DNA of 64,000 nt, taken from contig JBAOHC010000004.1 in the NCBI GenBank assembly GCA_037046735.1, positions 62,001-126,000 of the forward strand, read 5' to 3'. The translations under genes and the position numbers were made by a program. Source of the stretch: JADKAV01 sp037046735. Lineage in GTDB: Bacteria; Actinomycetota; Actinomycetes; S36-B12; UBA10799. Of this stretch, positions 17,037-23,806 are shown one piece after another. Each line of letters opens with the position of its first letter. Position 1 is the stretch's first letter. The notes below the pieces were generated by a model, which saw only the letters and a list, made by a program, of their open reading frames with translations, was not told the origin of the DNA and ran no database searches.

Positions 17037-18548
17037 TCAGACGCGCTGCACGGCCACCATCGTGACATCGTCGCGGCGCCAATCCACGGCGCGCGACCGC
17101 GCGGCAGCCAGCACATGCTTCACGAAGCCCGCCGCAGTGTCTTCAGTGGCAAGGGCCCCGTAGACCAGGCGTCGTAGACCCTCATCTCCGAGCTCCTCAC
17201 GCTCAGCGTCGTGAGATTCCACCAGGCCGTCGGTCCACATGGCCAACATGGCGCCGGGTTCCAACTGCGTGGAGTGATTGATCCACGATCCGCCCAGCAC
17301 GCTGAGCAGCGGCCCGGTGGGCACCAGTTCGGTGAGCGCGGCTGACACCAGCCACGGGGCGTGGTGCCCGGCGTTGGCCCACATCAGCAGCCCCGTGTCT
17401 GGGTCCAGCACGAGCGCAACGCAGGTGGCGAACCGGCCGGGGTCGCGGAACCCCGCCGCTGCGACCTGCAGGGCCAGTGCCGGGTTGCCGTGCTGCGCCA
17501 GGGACAACTCGACGACGTGCTTGAGGCGCAGCGCCTCAATACCGGCCGCCGGCCCGTGACCGGAGACATCAGTCATGGTCAAGGCGAGCCGGCCATCCTG
17601 CAGCAGCTGAGCACTCCACCAGTCCCCGGCCAATACTCCCTGGGCCGGCGACAGCTCGCCGTACAGGTCCAATCCGGTAACCACGACCGGGTCGGCGTCG
17701 TACAGTTCTCGCCTGATAGCGGCTAGGACCGGCGTTTGCTGCTCCAGGCCCTCGTCGGCCTGCCGGGCGCGGTCGATCTGATCGACGAGCTGGCGGCGCA
17801 TCTCCTCCGCGTCCTGCCCCACCTGGCGCAGTTCAGGGGGTCCGGATGGCACGATCGGCGTTTCATGGTGGGCCGGCTGCGCCGCCTTCAGCAGTTGTCG
17901 GCGCAAGTCCTGCAACGGTCGCAGGACACCGCTGATGAGGAACCAGGCGAAGGCGATCAGCAGCAGCAGGAGCAGTGCAATCGATGCGTTCAAGACTCGC
18001 CACAGCAAGTTGAACTGGTCCCGCTCACTGCGCACGGCGTCGTCAACGTTGTCGCGGATCTCCCGATCCAGTTGCTCAACGTACAAGCGACTCTCGTTGT
18101 ATAGCGAACGAGGCGTGCCACTGCGAATGATCCGGCGGGCCAGTTCCGCGTCGCCTCGGGCGGCGGCGGCGACGATCGGGTCGGTACCCTGCGTGCGCCA
18201 CGCCTCGGCCGAGTCCTGAGCCTTGGCCCGCAGCATCAGCAGCTCCCCGTCCGCACGCAGGTACCTGCGCAGCTCGCGGAAGGCGTTGTCCATGCGAGCG
18301 CTCGCCTCCACGTAGGTGGTGAGGTCGGGAGTGTCCCCGGTCAGCGCGTAGGCGTTGGCCCCCGCCCGCATGTCCCCCATCGCCGCAGCGAGGTCACCGG
18401 CGGCATCCGAGGCCGGTTGCAACTGGCCGGTCACCGTGTTCGCGGTGCGCGCCACAGTGTTGTAGCCGGTACGCAGCGACCATGCGGTGATCAAGACCAG
18501 GGTCACCGCGATCAGCAGCACAAGCCAGATGCGGGCACGCAGACTCAC
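17037..18548 (-). CDS. CHASE3-like sensor with SpoIIE/PP2C phosphatase domain (RsbU-like)
   Basis: The 503-residue protein has an N-terminal membrane helix (about 8-25), an extracellular helical CHASE3-like region (about 30-185), a second helix (about 190-212), a juxtamembrane coiled region and a C-terminal PP2C/SpoIIE domain (about 275-500). The metal-binding motifs include LAGDWWSAQLL, MTDVSGHGPAAG, WANAGHHAPWL and WTDGLVESHD. Such proteins dephosphorylate anti-sigma antagonists and so release SigB/SigF-type sigma factors in response to external signals. It uses a GTG start and is divergent from hisC by 39 nt. Confidence 0.86.
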   Translation of the reverse strand: MSLRARIWLVLLIAVTLVLITAWSLRTGYNTVARTANTVTGQLQPASDAAGDLAAAMGDMRAGANAYALTGDTPDLTTYVEASARMDNAFRELRRYLRADGELLMLRAKAQDSAEAWRTQGTDPIVAAAARGDAELARRIIRSGTPRSLYNESRLYVEQLDREIRDNVDDAVRSERDQFNLLWRVLNASIALLLLLLIAFAWFLISGVLRPLQDLRRQLLKAAQPAHHETPIVPSGPPELRQVGQDAEEMRRQLVDQIDRARQADEGLEQQTPVLAAIRRELYDADPVVVTGLDLYGELSPAQGVLAGDWWSAQLLQDGRLALTMTDVSGHGPAAGIEALRLKHVVELSLAQHGNPALALQVAAAGFRDPGRFATCVALVLDPDTGLLMWANAGHHAPWLVSAALTELVPTGPLLSVLGGSWINHSTQLEPGAMLAMWTDGLVESHDAEREELGDEGLRRLVYGALATEDTAAGFVKHVLAAARSRAVDWRRDDVTMVAVQRV

Positions 18549-18587
18549 GAATGGCAGGCTACTCGTATCCAGGAGAAGGAGACACGC

Positions 18588-19637
18588 GTGCGCTTGCGGC
18601 AGATGCTTAGCGGCCTACCCGTCTACCGTGCTGGTCAGCGGCCTGCGCCGCGGACCGATATGACGACCTACAAGTTGTCGAGCAATGAGACACACGTGCC
18701 CCCTCCCGAGGCGGTACTGGCGGCCTTGCCGGACAGCGCGGTACACCTCTATCCGGATCCCGGCAGCAGCGAGCTGATCGCCGAGCTGGCCGGCTACACC
18801 GGTGTGGCCACCGACCAGGTCTGCGTCGGCTGTGGTTCGGTGTCTCTGTGCCAAAACGCGGTTCAGATCGCCGCGGACGCCGGTGACGAGGTCGTCTACG
18901 CGTGGCGTTCGTTTGAGGCCTACCCCATCGTCTCGGCAATCTCAGGGGCACGAGCCGTGCAGGTGCCACTGCGATTTGACATGACGCACGACGTCGAGGC
19001 CATGGTGGCGGCGGTGGGTGCGCGCACCCGCGTTCTCTTCTTGTGCACGCCGAACAATCCGACCGGTCCGGCGATCACCCATGCCGAGGTGTTGTGGGTG
19101 CTGGACAACGTCGGGGATGACGTACTCGTGGTGATCGATGAGGCTTACCACGAGTACGTGACGGATCCGGACGCGGTGCGCGCCCTCGACATCGCCGCGA
19201 CACACCCCAACGTCCTGGTGCTGCGGACGTTCTCCAAGGCCTTCGGTCTGGCCGGGCTACGGGTGGGCTACGGCGTGGGTTCGCCGGAGTTGGTCGCGGC
19301 CATGCGCAAGGTCGCGACCCCGTTCGGGGTCTCTGCGATCGCCCAAGCGGCCGCCGTGGCTTCCCTGCAGCCCGATGGGCTGCGCCACATGCGAGATGCC
19401 GTGGCGGCCAGTGTCGAGCAGCGGGACTGGCTCGCAGCCGGTCTGCGCGCCAAGGGATACGACGTCCCCGACAGTCAGGCCAACTTCGTCTGGGTCACGT
19501 CTGCGGACGATCTCGCCGGGTATCTCGACGGTCATGGTCTGACCGTGCGGCCGTTCCCGGGTGAGGGGGTCCGGATCTCAGTGGGTCCGCGGGCCGCGAA
19601 CGAGCGCGTCCTGGAGGTGCTGTCCGCGCGTCTCTGA
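18588..19637 (+). CDS. hisC: Histidinol-phosphate / aromatic aminotransferase (HisC2/Pat type)
   Basis: A 349-residue PLP enzyme of the class I/II fold. It shares the actinobacterial Pat/HisC2 pattern: LSSNETHVPPPE, VGCGSVSLCQNAVQI, VYAWRSFEAYPI, NNPTGP and the PLP lysine in RTFSKAFGLAGLRVGY. It interconverts histidinol phosphate and imidazole-acetol phosphate, or phenylpyruvate and phenylalanine. The strong site AGGAGAAGGAG at 18571-18581 selects the GTG at 18588. No other his genes are nearby, which favours the Pat-like role. Confidence 0.85.
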   Translation: MRLRQMLSGLPVYRAGQRPAPRTDMTTYKLSSNETHVPPPEAVLAALPDSAVHLYPDPGSSELIAELAGYTGVATDQVCVGCGSVSLCQNAVQIAADAGDEVVYAWRSFEAYPIVSAISGARAVQVPLRFDMTHDVEAMVAAVGARTRVLFLCTPNNPTGPAITHAEVLWVLDNVGDDVLVVIDEAYHEYVTDPDAVRALDIAATHPNVLVLRTFSKAFGLAGLRVGYGVGSPELVAAMRKVATPFGVSAIAQAAAVASLQPDGLRHMRDAVAASVEQRDWLAAGLRAKGYDVPDSQANFVWVTSADDLAGYLDGHGLTVRPFPGEGVRISVGPRAANERVLEVLSARL

Positions 19638-19640
19638 ACT

Positions 19641-19656
19641 TGTGATCTGCATCACA
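19641..19656. promoter_or_regulatory. CRP/GlxR-type binding site upstream of cydAB
   Basis: TGTGATCTGCATCACA is a perfect 6+4+6 inverted repeat and matches the CRP-family consensus TGTGA-N6-TCACA. It starts 3 bp after the hisC stop and lies about 130 bp before the cydA ATG, a plausible distance for cAMP-CRP (GlxR) control of the bd oxidase, as described in mycobacteria. Confidence 0.7.
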
Positions 19657-19728
19657 TGCGACTGATTGGGCAGGCCGAAAGGGACCAAAAGAGACGGAAA
19701 TCGTTGCCTAACCGCCTCCGGACAACGG

Positions 19729-19747
19729 ATAGGTAAGGCTTACATTT
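19729..19747. promoter_or_regulatory. Possible DtxR/IdeR-like iron box
   Basis: The 19-bp segment ATAGGTAAGGCTTACATTT contains the perfect palindrome GTAAGGCTTAC. By eye it matches the IdeR/DtxR consensus at about 13 of 19 positions. It lies in an AT-rich stretch just before cydA that also holds the probable promoter. The match is weak. Confidence 0.3.
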
Positions 19748-19784
19748 CTAGAATTTACGAATTGCTTACGACAGACTTTGCGTT

Positions 19785-21185
19785 ATGAGTGCGCTGGATC
19801 TGTCTCGGTGGCAGTTCGCCATCACCACGGTGTACCACTTCCTCTTCGTGCCCATCACCATCGGAACCTCGTTCCTGGTGGCGGGTATGCAGACGGCGTG
19901 GGTTCGCACCGGCAACGAGAAGTGGCTGCGAGCCACGAAGTTCTTCGGGAAGCTCTTCCTGATCAACTTCGCCATGGGTGTCGTCACCGGCATCGTCCAG
20001 GAGTTCCAGTTCGGTATGAACTGGAGCGATTACAGCCGTTTCGTCGGCGACATCTTCGGGGCCCCGCTAGCCATCGAAGGTCTGCTGGCGTTCTTCCTCG
20101 AGTCCACCTTCTTAGGGCTGTGGATCTTCGGCTGGGACCGGCTGCCGAAGAAGCTGCACCTGGCGACGATCTGGCTGGCGGCCTCCGGTACGTTGCTCAG
20201 CGCCTACTTCATCCTGGCCGCGAACTCCTTCATGCAGCACCCGGTCGGTTACACGGTGAACCCCGTCACGCAGCGGGCCGAGATGACCGACATCGGTGAG
20301 GTGCTCCTGCAGCCGCTGGCCATGATCACCTTCGCTCACGTCATCACGATGGCGTTCCTGGTGTCGGGCCTGTTCGTCGCCGGCATCTCCGGCTGGCTGT
20401 TGTTCAAGAACAAGTCGGTGGACGTGGTGCGGTCCACACTCAAACTGGGGTCGATCACGGCGATCGTGGCCTTCGTGCTCGTCGGCTGGACCGGCGACAT
20501 GCAGGCCACCAAGATGGTCGAGATTCAGCCCATGAAGATGGCGGCCGCGGAGGCTCAGTGGGACACCGCGGCACCAGCCCCCTTCAGCCTGTTCACCATC
20601 GGCACCCTGGACGGCTCCGCGCCGATCTTCAGCGTCGAGGTTCCGCATGGCCTGTCGCTGCTCGCCACCCACTCGTGGGATGGGGAGGTGCAGGGCATCA
20701 ACGACCTGCAGGCACAGTACGAGCAGCAGTTCGGACCCGGCGACTACCGGCCGAACATCCCGATGGCCTACTGGAACTTCCGGTTGATGATCGGCTTCGG
20801 TGCGCTCGGCGCGCTGATCGCCGCCTACATGCTGTGGGCCACCCGCAAGGACCGCATCCCCACCTCCAAGTGGTTCCCGCGCATCGCGCTGCTCGGGATC
20901 GTCATGCCGCTGCTCGGCTCGAGCACCGGCTGGATCTTCACCGAGATGGGGCGCCAGCCGTGGATCGTCTTCGGGCTGATGCAGACCAGTCAGGGCGTCA
21001 GCCCCACGATCACGCCGCTGTACGTGATCCTTTCGATGGGCATCTTCACCCTGCTGTACGGCGGGCTGGCTGTGGTGGAGGTAGGACTGCTCATGCGGGC
21101 CGTCAAGATCGGTCCGCCCGATGCGGTCGAAGACAACTACCCCGACAAGCTGGGCGAAGAGCGTCCACTGACCGTGACGTACTGA
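19785..21185 (+). CDS. cydA: Cytochrome bd ubiquinol/menaquinol oxidase subunit I
   Basis: The 466-residue polytopic protein is CydA, which carries hemes b558, b595 and d and oxidises quinol while reducing O2 to water. Visible landmarks are LSRWQFAITTVYHFLFVPIT (heme-ligand His19 region), the GRQPW motif and the Q-loop with MKMAAAEAQW. The Q-loop is of the short type usual in Gram-positive bacteria. A CRP-like site lies upstream, and cydB follows after 10 nt. Confidence 0.96.
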   Translation: MSALDLSRWQFAITTVYHFLFVPITIGTSFLVAGMQTAWVRTGNEKWLRATKFFGKLFLINFAMGVVTGIVQEFQFGMNWSDYSRFVGDIFGAPLAIEGLLAFFLESTFLGLWIFGWDRLPKKLHLATIWLAASGTLLSAYFILAANSFMQHPVGYTVNPVTQRAEMTDIGEVLLQPLAMITFAHVITMAFLVSGLFVAGISGWLLFKNKSVDVVRSTLKLGSITAIVAFVLVGWTGDMQATKMVEIQPMKMAAAEAQWDTAAPAPFSLFTIGTLDGSAPIFSVEVPHGLSLLATHSWDGEVQGINDLQAQYEQQFGPGDYRPNIPMAYWNFRLMIGFGALGALIAAYMLWATRKDRIPTSKWFPRIALLGIVMPLLGSSTGWIFTEMGRQPWIVFGLMQTSQGVSPTITPLYVILSMGIFTLLYGGLAVVEVGLLMRAVKIGPPDAVEDNYPDKLGEERPLTVTY

Positions 21186-21195
21186 GGAGCTGATC

Positions 21196-22254
21196 ATGGA
21201 ACTTCAACAAGTCTGGATCATCCTGATCGCGGTCCTGTGGGTCGGGTACTTCGTCCTCGAGGGCTTCGACTTCGGAGTGGGCATCCTGCTGCCGGTACTG
21301 GGCAAGACCGAGCAGGACCGCCGCGCCATGCTGACGACGCTCGGGCCGGTCTGGGACGGCAACGAGGTGTGGCTGCTGGTCGCAGGTGGCGCCACCTTCG
21401 CCGCCTTCCCCGAGTGGTACGCGACGATGTTCAGCGGGTTCTACCTGCCGCTGCTGCTCATCCTGGTTGCCCTGATCTTCCGTGGTGTGGCCTTTGAGTA
21501 CCGCAGCAAGCGCTCCAGCCTGAAGTGGCGCAAGAACTGGGACCTGGCCATCGTGATCGGGTCGTTCGTACCCGCGCTGCTGTGGGGGGTGGCCTTCTCC
21601 AACCTCGTGCGGGGGGTCCCACTCAAGCAGGGCCCGTTCAACAACCTGCTCTACGACGGCGGCTTCTTCAACCTGCTCAACCCGTACGCACTGCTCGGGG
21701 GCCTGGTGACGCTGACGCTGTTCGTGACCCACGGCGCGATATTCCTGGCGCTCAAGACCGACGGTGACATCCGGGTGCGCGCCAACAAGGTCGCCGGCCA
21801 GGTCGGACTCGTGGCGACGGTTCTCGCGGTGGTCTACCTGCTGTGGACGCAGCTGGCCTTCAGCGACAAGGTATGGACCTGGGCGCTGGTCCTCGTCGCG
21901 GCGGTCGCGTGGCTGGCGGGATTGGCGATGAACCGCGCCGGCCGCGAGGGCTGGGCATTCATCTTCAGCGCGATCACCCTCGGTGGTGCGGTCATCTTCC
22001 TGTTCAGCGTGCTGTACCCGAACGTGATGCCGGCGTCCAACGACCCCGCGCTGAACATGACGATCTGGAACGCGAGCAGCACCCCGTACACACTCAAGAT
22101 CATGACCATCGTGGCGGCGGTGTTCACGCCGATCGTGTTGGCCTACCAGAGTTGGACGTACTGGGTGTTCCGCAAGCGTGTTTCACCGTCGCAGATCTCC
22201 AACGCGGCGGAAGGTTCCCTGGACCTGCCGCATGAGAAGGAGACCGTGGCCTGA
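21196..22254 (+). CDS. cydB: Cytochrome bd oxidase subunit II
   Basis: The 352-residue membrane protein is CydB, the partner of CydA. It opens with an N-terminal helix carrying GYFVLEGFDFGVGILLP and continues with NEVWLLVAGGATFAAFPEWY, both strongly conserved in the family. About nine membrane segments are visible. A GGAG site precedes the ATG. A strong hairpin follows the stop, so cydAB ends here; cydDC are about 29 kb away. Confidence 0.95.
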   Translation: MELQQVWIILIAVLWVGYFVLEGFDFGVGILLPVLGKTEQDRRAMLTTLGPVWDGNEVWLLVAGGATFAAFPEWYATMFSGFYLPLLLILVALIFRGVAFEYRSKRSSLKWRKNWDLAIVIGSFVPALLWGVAFSNLVRGVPLKQGPFNNLLYDGGFFNLLNPYALLGGLVTLTLFVTHGAIFLALKTDGDIRVRANKVAGQVGLVATVLAVVYLLWTQLAFSDKVWTWALVLVAAVAWLAGLAMNRAGREGWAFIFSAITLGGAVIFLFSVLYPNVMPASNDPALNMTIWNASSTPYTLKIMTIVAAVFTPIVLAYQSWTYWVFRKRVSPSQISNAAEGSLDLPHEKETVA

Positions 22255-22265
22255 GGTTGTCACGA

Positions 22266-22300
22266 ACGCGGCGGGGTTTCGCCGAGGGGGCCCGCCGCGT
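22266..22300 (+). terminator. Hairpin terminator after cydAB
   Basis: ACGCGGCGGG at 22266-22275 pairs perfectly with CCCGCCGCGT at 22291-22300. No strong U-tract follows, which is common in high-GC actinobacteria. Confidence 0.6.
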
Positions 22301-22339
22301 GCGTGTGTTTGGCTGACTCACAACGGTAGCCTGGCGACC

Positions 22340-22693
22340 ATGCCCACGGTGGACGAGTACCTGGACGCTGTCCCGCAGCCGCAGCGCGGCACCCTCGACG
22401 TCGTGCGGCAGCGGCTGCGGGCGCTGCTCCCCGATGCTGAGGAGGGGATCTCCTACGCCGTGCCGGCATTTCTTATCAAAGGCGTTGGTATCGCGGGGTA
22501 CTCGGCCGCCAAGAAGCACTGTTCGTACTTCCCGATGAGCGGCTCGGTCTTGACTGCGGTTGCCGACCGGCTCAAGGGTTTCACCTTCAGCAAAGGGGCG
22601 CTGCGCTTCGGGATCGATGAGCCGCTGCCGGACGACTTGCTGGCGCTGCTCGTGCAGGTGAGGCTGGACGAGGTGGCAGCGAAGCAGCGCTGA
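22340..22693 (+). CDS. DUF1801 / YdhG-like iron-chaperone-fold protein
   Basis: The 117-residue cytoplasmic protein shows the DUF1801 pattern: VDEYLDAVPQPQRGTLDVVR near the N-terminus, then EGISYAVPAFLIKG, CSYFPMSGSV and FTFSKGALRFGIDEPLP. The fold resembles frataxin and YdhG, and members are often annotated as iron chaperones, but a biochemical role is not established. It is a single gene between cydB and a small opposite-strand gene. Confidence 0.8.
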   Translation: MPTVDEYLDAVPQPQRGTLDVVRQRLRALLPDAEEGISYAVPAFLIKGVGIAGYSAAKKHCSYFPMSGSVLTAVADRLKGFTFSKGALRFGIDEPLPDDLLALLVQVRLDEVAAKQR

Positions 22694-22702
22694 CCGGCGG
22701 GA

Positions 22703-22840
22703 TCAGTCCTCGCTGTCTTCCCGGGTCATCTTCTCGATCTGGTGCTGCTTGGCTGCCGCATCGCGCTCGTTGTCGTGCTCAAGCTCGGCTTCGATGGCGG
22801 AGTCCACGGCTGCTTGTTCTTCATCGCGTTCGTTGGGCAT
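22703..22840 (-). CDS. 45-residue highly charged small protein
   Basis: The ORF encodes 45 residues from MPNERDEEQAAVDS to KMTREDSED. It is made almost wholly of charged residues and Ala and is predicted to be one helix or disordered. It contains no Cys or aromatic residues. It lies head to head with the hemerythrin-like gene at 22875, with only 34 nt between the starts. Coding status rests on the intact frame and clean composition, so it is moderately sure. Confidence 0.5.
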   Translation of the reverse strand: MPNERDEEQAAVDSAIEAELEHDNERDAAAKQHQIEKMTREDSED

Positions 22841-22866
22841 GGGTTCAGCCTAGGCCGGGTGGGTAC
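22841..22866 (+). promoter_or_regulatory. Candidate SigB-type promoter of the hemerythrin-like gene
   Basis: GGGT, then 16 nt, then GGGTAC at 22861-22866 fits the actinobacterial SigB consensus GNNT-N14-16-GGGTAC/T. Transcription would begin almost at the ATG at 22875, implying a leaderless mRNA. The -35 element is degenerate, so evidence rests mainly on GGGTAC. Confidence 0.4.
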
Positions 22867-22874
22867 ATGATTGT

Positions 22875-23405
22875 ATGGCTGTCGACATAGTTCTTGTTCT
22901 GCGCTCCGAGCATCGCCGTATCCAACAACTCATCGATCGATGCGGTCGGACCAGCAGAGGATTCCATGAGCCTGTCGCTGACCTGCAGCAGGCCCTGCGG
23001 GCTCATGTGCTCGCGGCCACTGCCGAGATCTACCCGAGCGTGGCCAAATCATCCGATCCGCACCTATGGCCCGCCGACCGGCTGACTGAGGTGCGCACCG
23101 TCGTGGAGCGGGACCACGCGCCGGAACCCGAATTGATCAGGGCAGCAGCGGACCTGATGGCTCTCGAGGAGCAGAGCATTCTGCCGTTCCTGGAGAGCTT
23201 GGAGTTGCTGACCCGGCGTCGGCTGGGCAAGGTCTTCCGCATCCGTAGGGATGCAGCCGTGCGGGCTGCGAGCAGCACGGGGCGCCGCCGCAGGTCGCAG
23301 ACCGAACTCTACGAACTCGCCCGCCGGGCTGGCGTGGAGCATCGATCCCGGATGACCCAGTCCGAACTGCAAGCCGCCATCGAGGACCGGGGTCTGCAAG
23401 CCTGA
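22875..23405 (+). CDS. Hemerythrin-like protein with C-terminal Rho-N/SAP-like domain
   Basis: The 176-residue protein begins DIVLVLRSEHRRIQQLID, the first helix of hemerythrin-like domains with its His. Later helices carry RAHVLAATAEIYP and ERDHAPEPELI. Its metal ligands are incomplete compared with true hemerythrins. After a basic linker (RRRRSQ), residues of about 140-176 read TELYELARRAGVEHRSRM then TQSELQAAI, matching the short Rho-N/SAP-like nucleic-acid-binding motif. A stress role linking a metal or redox sensor with nucleic acid is inference. Confidence 0.65.
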   Translation: MAVDIVLVLRSEHRRIQQLIDRCGRTSRGFHEPVADLQQALRAHVLAATAEIYPSVAKSSDPHLWPADRLTEVRTVVERDHAPEPELIRAAADLMALEEQSILPFLESLELLTRRRLGKVFRIRRDAAVRAASSTGRRRRSQTELYELARRAGVEHRSRMTQSELQAAIEDRGLQA

Positions 23406-23427
23406 GGCGGGTCCAGAAGCAGCAAAT

Positions 23428-23474
23428 GGGCGTTCGTTGCTGAGACACGCCGGACGGAATCGCAACTAATGCCC
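23428..23474 (-). repeat. Single copy of the 47-bp repeat core
   Basis: This 47-bp segment starts GGGCGTTCGTTGCTGAGACA and ends ATGCCC. It matches in length and much of its sequence the core of the tandem arrays at 41.8 kb and 45.4 kb, including ACACGCCG and GGAATCGCA. It lies after the hemerythrin-like gene. The minus label takes the array at 45.4 kb as the forward orientation. Confidence 0.65.
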
Positions 23475-23806
23475 AATCGGCGCGCCATCAGTTCCACGTC
23501 AGCGCCCGTGTCCCAGCGGGCAATAGTGCCTCGAAATCCTCACCCGGGCAGTAGCAGAAGCCTGTAGCAAGGTTCCGTAAAGCGTTGTTCACGAATCAAT
23601 TACCCCTAAGTCCTTGCCAGATCAAACTGGTATGGGTAACACTCAGAAGTGCGTCCAGAAAGTGGCGCATCCTTACTGTAGGTCCTGAAGACGACGGGAC
23701 CACGGCTCTTCTTTCGCCACAGTTCTTTTTTTTCGTCGACGTGTGCTTGAACACCAAGGCCGCGTCGCTCACCGCCACATACACACGAGTCGTTGAGCGA
23801 GGTCTC
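23475..23806 (+). other. Long AT-richer leader upstream of the GT-sigma gene
   Basis: The stretch after the repeat copy up to the ATG at 23807 has no convincing gene. It is clearly less GC-rich than its surroundings. It contains GGTCC and GGGACC arms at 23681-23701 and a run of eight T at 23726-23733. An open frame continues upstream of the chosen ATG, but its translation has no domain-like character. It may hold the promoter and a structured 5' leader. Confidence 0.45.

Noticed and set aside
23585..23806. N-terminal extension of the GT-sigma protein by 74 residues
   Set aside because: The translation is low in domain character, with FFFF and other runs from an AT-rich leader, and the ATG at 23807 begins the recognisable domain.
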